Shown piece by piece: positions 58,645 through 64,000 of a DNA stretch of 64,000 nucleotides (within the stretch, counting starts at the first letter, position 1; each line of letters opens with the position of its first letter). Position numbers and translations under genes: made by a program. The DNA is from Cyrtodaria siliqua (lineage: Eukaryota > Mollusca > Bivalvia > Adapedonta > Hiatellidae), in the NCBI GenBank assembly GCA_037043455.1, contig JAWPHD010007118.1, positions 1-64,000 on the forward strand, given 5' to 3'. Below the pieces are notes generated by a model. It did not search any database. It saw nothing but the letters and a program-made list of their open reading frames with translations, and was not told where the DNA came from.

Positions 58645-59865
58645 TAATGTTTGAAGTATTATATACTGCTATACCCTAAATACTATTCAATATACCAATG
58701 CTTTTCATAGAGAAAATCTTACTCTGGTCTCAGTTTATATACCAGAGCTAATCGGTCATATAGCATGTTAGCAGTAAATAAGCAAGCTTTCCATGCTTTT
58801 TCAATGATCATTTAGCGTTGGGAAATAGGTCTTTAACGGTATTTGTTTGCACGTGCTTTAAAAAAAAATACTTTTCAGTGCGACTATGGTTTAAGTATGA
58901 CTTGTTTTTGTTTTATAAGTTCACTTAACAGTCTCGGAGTAATCAGAAAATGTTAGATTAATGTTAGATTCATTCTGGAGGCAATCCCTTGTCATAGACA
59001 GCAGTAGGTATAAATTTCGAAAATGAAATGAAGCATTCACAAACACAAGCAACCAAAAACACGCTAAAACCGGGTTCTTTTTTAGGGGTAGCAAGCATCG
59101 GTCCTATCCTATTGTCGTCCAAATTAAACGCGACAGTAAATTATGACATAATGTAACAACATAGACGTCTCTATCTTCCGAAACGCAATATAGACGACAC
59201 TCTATTCAAACTAATAATACACGGACCAACTTTTTTCCGGTGTCATAGACCTCAAAATTAGTAAATTAATCCCAGCACGGATATAAAAATAAAAAAAGCC
59301 AAGCGAGCGATGGCTCGATGGTATTGTTTTGACATGAATGTCTAATGCAAAAATGGCACAAACATGTGGTTTTCTGACAGGATAGCTATTTAGGAAAATA
59401 ACTTCAGCCTTGATGTTAATAACGGCATTGTCTAGGTATATTTGTTTGGCAGATTGCATATCATTGACTTCAATTATGTTTTTCACTAGGTGACATCTCC
59501 ATTTCCGCGATTTGTTCAATGAACCAGAATAATACCGAATCCCCAATTATAAAGCCGATATGACAATTGTATGATGGCCGACAACGATTTTCTGTCTCTT
59601 CTAATCGGTGTTTAGGACAGCTTATCACTTCAGACAAACTTCAGTTATTGAGTGTTAACGTGCAATTTATTATTCAGGAATTGTCCTTATCTTTTAAAGT
59701 AGAATAAACAATAATTTAATATGATTCAAAGTTTAATGTTAAAATAATAATTTCAGAAAATGAAATTCTTTGAAATGGTGACATTCACTGGACAATAATA
59801 AATAAGTAACCGACAACGTTTTGTTCGATATCTGGTTAAAGAAGCAACAGAGCAGTACACGCAGC
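58645..59865. other. No supported gene
   Basis: A 111-residue minus frame at 59211-59546 has no recognised motif. The sequence is otherwise AT-rich. Confidence 0.4.
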
Positions 59866-59869
59866 GGCA

Positions 59870-60325
59870 TGTAAATAAATACTGAAAAGGTGATCCCTTG
59901 GAAGCAACAAACACAACCACGAGAGAAAAGTAGCAGACTCGTTTGTATTGAGTCTGTTCATGAGAGGTAATTATAAGACGCAACACCTCTCACATCTCCT
60001 AGCACCGTCTTAAGCGATATTCTACTTTAAAGCAACACAGAATGGGCTTGATGATCCAAAAGGACCAGTAAATAATAACACTACTGATCAGTAGTCGGGC
60101 GACATTTTAAGGCCGCCACACAGCACTTAACAAACGCTAGTGTGAATGTCAATACATACTGAGAAGGTGATCCCTTGGAAGCAACAAACACAAACAAGAG
60201 AGAAAAGTAGCAGACTCGGTTGTAATGAGACTGTTCATGAGAGGTAATCATAAGATGCACCACCTCTCACGCCCCCTGCACCCGCTTAAGCGATATTCTA
60301 CTTTACAGCAACACAGAATGGGCTT
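59870..60325 (+). repeat. Hairpin-rich repeat family H, copy D (two tandem monomers)
   Basis: Monomers start at about 59884 and 60162, a period of 278 bp ('gaaaaggtgatcccttggaa' and 'gagaaggtgatcccttggaa'). Each contains the 'cagactcg'/'gagtctg' pair and the 'gagaggt'/'acctctc' pair. A perfect 14 bp palindrome, CTACTGATCAGTAG, lies at 60081-60094. The repeated minus frames ('CYFSL..VFVASKGSP') are spurious. Confidence 0.85.
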
Positions 60326-60447
60326 TGGCATTTAACTAAAATAACATGTTTGACAAGAATAGTTATAAATATTTATAACCGTGGTCATACGACACCGATT
60401 AAACGTTTTAAGCATTGTGATTTCCTCTTGTAAGTTTTCACCGAGTC

Positions 60448-61040
60448 TGACCTTTCAGAACATGTATTCTTCTGATGACCTGAAAAGGAAAACAAATTGT
60501 ATGTATCAGCGAATATTAACTATCTGGGAATATGAGGTCCATAAAACTAGTATTAAAAAATATATATTAAAATGAGTATCAGTAGTCAATTTAGCCTGTA
60601 TTTAATTGGTATTTTATTTTATATAAATGCTTTTGAATTTAAGATGTTATAAAGTTACCTAAGTAAGAGAGGATTCTCCCTATATAAGACCAAACATCAA
60701 TGCTCTTTATTTTATCGAATTTCTACCCATTTTCTGGTTTTATGTTCGAGTCAACGATGGACAGTAAAAAGGGAATTTAATTACGAGACCAAAACTACGT
60801 TGTTAAGAGCTTTATATATCGTTAACATATTCGTAAAACAAACTTAAATTAACATATTTAAAAAATGATATTAAGAAATGAATATCGCAGCACAGAGGAC
60901 ACATGTCAGAATTGGCAAAGTACTGTGCAGTAAAGCAAGCTCCCTAAATACACATCCTGAAGTACGCTGTGTGATGCATTTGTTACCGTGACTAATTGAA
61001 TTTACACTAATAAGCTGGCATTCAAATTAAATTGCTAGCC
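60448..61040 (+). repeat. Inverted duplication IR1, right arm
   Basis: Counterpart of 54830-55560. The arms are separated by about 4.9 kb that includes the arrays at 56.3-57.0 kb, the exon-like region and S3 copy 2. Confidence 0.7.
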
Positions 61041-61044
61041 TGCT

Positions 61045-61785
61045 GTAAATTGTGTTTAAGTTAGCTACTGGATACGGTTAACTTATCGATACTGTAACAT
61101 CATTTGCCATGGTAACACTTTCCTTCTATTGCTTGATGGAAGTGACAGAAAAATACTTTGTAATACAAGGAAGTGTAAGTACACAGTAATTTAAGCTTAT
61201 ATTGTTTAAATTAGTGTGCGTGTAGTTTTGCCTTTAATCAAAAATAAGTTTTCTATTAATATCATAATAATTGTATACAAAAAGGAGAAATATGGTCCTA
61301 TAGAAATCGCAGCATCGGTCATTTGCGCATATTTACCCTCCCGCACTGTATATATATATATACCTATCAATAATTATATACATAGTACCTTCATTTTCTT
61401 ACAGTGGAATACAAAACCCGTATCACCTCTAGAGGTTTTCTGCTACTAACAATAGATTCCGTATCACTATCCTACTTAAAATAGAACAGGGAACTTCTAA
61501 TAATGCTCGCATTTACACCTATTTGCACGAGAACGTCAAGACGAAGTTGAGTCAAACAAACAAAACAAGTATTTCACACCAATGAACTTAACTTGTAAGC
61601 TGTAGCTACACCCCACAAATATATTAAGATACGCCATTTTCCCTTCTACGCTTTATCAAAAAAAAGGCCTTGAAACATTTAGAAACCTTCTTTATTGCAT
61701 ACGTATGCTTTATTGCATACGTAGGCAACAAAAATGTAAATATTTCTAATTTTTAATCATATGTAGGAGGTATATAATAAAAATA
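61045..61785. other. No supported gene
   Basis: AT-rich. 'tttattgcatacgta' is repeated twice near 61690-61723. Confidence 0.45.
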
Positions 61786-61787
61786 TC

Positions 61788-61942
61788 ATTACTAGAGTAG
61801 CGGTCTGGAAGTGTGTTTCACCTCTCGTAGGTAAATTACAGATCAAGGATCACACTCGAGGCTCCGCCTCTCGTGAAATCCTTGATCTGGCATTTACCTA
61901 CTCGAGGCGATACAAACTTTCAGAACACGTTACTCTAGTAAT
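61788..61942. mobile_element. Foldback element, 155 bp, ATTACTAGAGTA ends
   Basis: ATTACTAGAGTA at the left and TACTCTAGTAAT at the right are perfect. The arms continue inward with 'taggtaaatt', 'agatcaaggat' against 'atccttgatct', 'atttaccta', around 'gaggctccgcctc'. It resembles the 41.66 kb foldback in having a GC-rich 'gaggctc.g' loop. Confidence 0.75.
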
Positions 61943-62284
61943 AATCCTATTGTATCACACTCGTCTACATTAATATATATCAAATGCAGTATTAAGAAAA
62001 TGTTTATATAAATACATTATACATATATACTCTTGATTGTGCGATTATATACTGAATTAAAAAAGAACTTGCTACATTGTCAATCACGAAAATTGCATAC
62101 AAACATTACACGAACTACACAGTTTAAACTAAATATTATAACATTATCAGCGTAAACACGTAAAACATGGAATAACACAAAACAAGCACACACATAAAAC
62201 TAATGTACTCTTAAGAAACTTCAAACACATAAAACAAGGCAGTATACAAAGCAAAATTACATATACAAGCAGACAAATACTAAA

Positions 62285-62350
62285 ATTCAATACTCAAATT
62301 TCAACATTTGTGAAAAGCTTTCAGACAGCAATTTGTTTAAGCGTAAAACA
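62285..62350 (+). pseudogene. Short LINE reverse transcriptase fragment, plus strand
   Basis: One frame reads 'TKIQYSNFNICEKLSDSNLF', matching the 'LDFNTQISNICSNKLSDSN' region of the minus-strand fragment at 62.6 kb. It is too short to place further. Confidence 0.5.
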
Positions 62351-62592
62351 TACAAACAGTCCAGACGACCCTGCGAAGTTTGAGCTTAAACTAAGTGCTC
62401 TCTGGTTGCCTTTTAAGCTGACTAATACAAAAATTCAAGTTGAACATATAAATAAAATAAGCGGAGAAGAAAAAAAATAATGCTGACCAGATTATGGAAT
62501 ATCTAAGTAACACCACAGTTTGGTCAACATCAGTATTTGTTTGCTTCCTCTTATTTTATGTATATGTGCAGCGTGCATTTTATTATTTGTCA

Positions 62593-63050
62593 GCTAATTG
62601 CTGTCTGAAAGCTTATTACTACAAATATTTGAAATCTGAGTATTAAAATCTAACATTAAATCCAAAGTAACAGCAACTAGTTTGACTTCTTGTTACAGTT
62701 AAATTCAACCTTTCAAGTTTAAAAGTTTGTTTTTTTTCTTCAAAAAGCTTCAACTTGTCTTGATTAGACTTCATAAGGTTGACAGAAAACCAATTGATCA
62801 ACATCGTACTTATCCTCAAGGGTCTGTATAATCAAAGCTGGAAAGTAACAAGCATAGAATAAAGAAGTATCATCTGCGTATAGACCACCTTTCGTTACAA
62901 AATCAAAATTATCATTTATAATAATGTAAAATATATAAAGTGTAGGATAATTACATCGGGGACACCATTATGTAATTCATTGAAATCACAAAATTTACTT
63001 CCGAGCTTAATGAGCATTATGTGGCTAGACTCCGAAAATATCTAAAATGG
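62593..63050 (-). pseudogene. Non-LTR retrotransposon reverse transcriptase core, YADD motif, decayed
   Basis: On the minus strand 'LHNGVPDV' (62950-62975) corresponds to the conserved GVPQGS block. After a frameshift comes 'LYADDTSLFYACY' with the catalytic YADD codons at 62869-62880, then 'NWFSVNLMKSNQDKLKLF' (palm/thumb) and, in another frame, 'KLVAVTLDLMLDFNTQIS' (KLLGV.ID..L.F block). The order and spacing fit an RT of the Jockey/CR1 type. At least two frameshifts make it inactive. The open minus frame at 63017-63250 may be its upstream part, but I see no clear motif there. Confidence 0.75.
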
Positions 63051-63254
63051 AGAGTGCTTCGATTATCACGTATTTTACCATAAAATGGCTTATGTGACAT
63101 AAATGTCACAATATTTTCTACTACACGTTTACTGTCGTTGTGATACTTTTTGGGGTATGTAATAAACAGAATCTCACATTCCATAGTCCGTCTTTTTATT
63201 CTCGGCGAGAAATATATGATGCTCTTTAAGCCATCTTGTGTTAGCATCATGTGA

Positions 63255-64000
63255 TGTATGTCAACTCGTTCAATAAATTAAATAATACACAGGCATTCAT
63301 GTATGGTCCTCTAGGTCTCACTAAACAGTTATTTCCCTTGCCAGTCACGGTAGAACTTTCTGGCGCTTAAAAGAAATATCTGTGTTATTCGGTTCTTGTT
63401 TATTTCTTAAAATGTGCAAATTGTTTCTCTTTCTTTTAACAGGTGACAAGAATGGTTCATGATTTCATACAGGTTTGGATATGCCTAAATGTTTCTGATC
63501 CCAGATCTGAGAATGTAATATTGGGTATTTGTTTGTAAATGGGTAGTGATACACTTGAAAATGAAAGTGAAATGTACAAATTCAAGGGGGTCTCTTCAAA
63601 CTATTGATATTAAAATAATCAAATTGGTCAACCCCGTGTTTTTTCCCGGATAATTCGAGCAACAGACGTCAAGTTTCACAAAGAAAATATTTTTAAGAAA
63701 ATTCAGGAAGTTCTACAGTGGTCAAGAGGGGTCCTGGTACATATAAAGAGCAATGTAAAATTAACTGTGTTGTGAGAAACGTAACATCGAAGAGACAACT
63801 AAATGGCACATCTGCAAAACCTAATGTTACACTCATCAAACCGTTGCAATTATTCTGGTGCAGTTTTCTCTGGCATTAGTTTAATTAACTGCTACTGGAT
63901 TCGTGTTGAACCTTTTGATTTAAATAACAATTTGTCGATGTTCGTGTTTTGTTTACATTTTGTTTTATTAACCCAACGTCGTAAAACAATAGAAGACTAT
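63255..64000. other. No feature seen to the window end
   Basis: AT-rich DNA with no supported coding or repeat feature. Confidence 0.45.

Overview
The window looks like intergenic or intronic DNA from a marine or freshwater bivalve mollusc, or a close relative. The base composition is AT-rich, no intact host gene is recognisable, and repeat types typical of bivalve genomes are dense: small TIR/foldback elements, tRNA-derived SINEs, diverged units containing 'ggccataactctg'-like or 'cagagttatgccc'-like phrases, and short tandem repeats. The species call is inference from repeat character only. I see no rRNA, no bona fide tRNA gene, no CRISPR array and no prokaryotic operon.

Layout. 1-9 kb: microsatellites (a 0.56 kb ATG array next to a LINE 3' tail), a TAAAGGGAC-TIR element, a diverged bivalve tandem repeat split by a CATTACGTGG-TIR MITE, SINE pieces and a foldback element. 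10-21 kb: a 16-bp-based minisatellite, a 480 bp Tc1/mariner-like MITE with 50 bp TIRs, a decamer array between inverted repeats, a hairpin-rich repeat and a 200 bp Harbinger-like palindrome with TTA target duplications. 23-34 kb: a solo copy of a 462 bp terminal-repeat element, more hairpin-rich repeats, three further MITE/SINE families and a decayed LINE with RNase H. 35-47 kb: a SINE-like element with an ATTC-type tail, polyC/G tracts, and two pairs of long direct repeats, one carrying a nested 317 bp element. 48-54 kb: a 27-unit, 31 bp minisatellite with a higher-order duplication, a truncated LINE RT C-terminus, and a 2.17 kb element bounded by nearly identical 462 bp direct repeats. 54-64 kb: a diverged inverted duplication, tandem arrays, a foldback element and a second, YADD-motif reverse transcriptase remnant.

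Coding content is limited to three decayed non-LTR retrotransposon fragments (49.7-50.2 kb minus, 31.8-32.8 kb plus, 62.3-63.05 kb both strands) and one exon-like stretch of unknown origin near 57.6-58.1 kb. Most long open frames are by-products of tandem repeats. The items most worth follow-up are the 2.17 kb terminal-direct-repeat element with its solo copy, the 3' tail shared by one LINE and two SINE-like families, the higher-order minisatellite at 48.8 kb, and several nested insertions that give empty-site comparisons and relative ages within the window.
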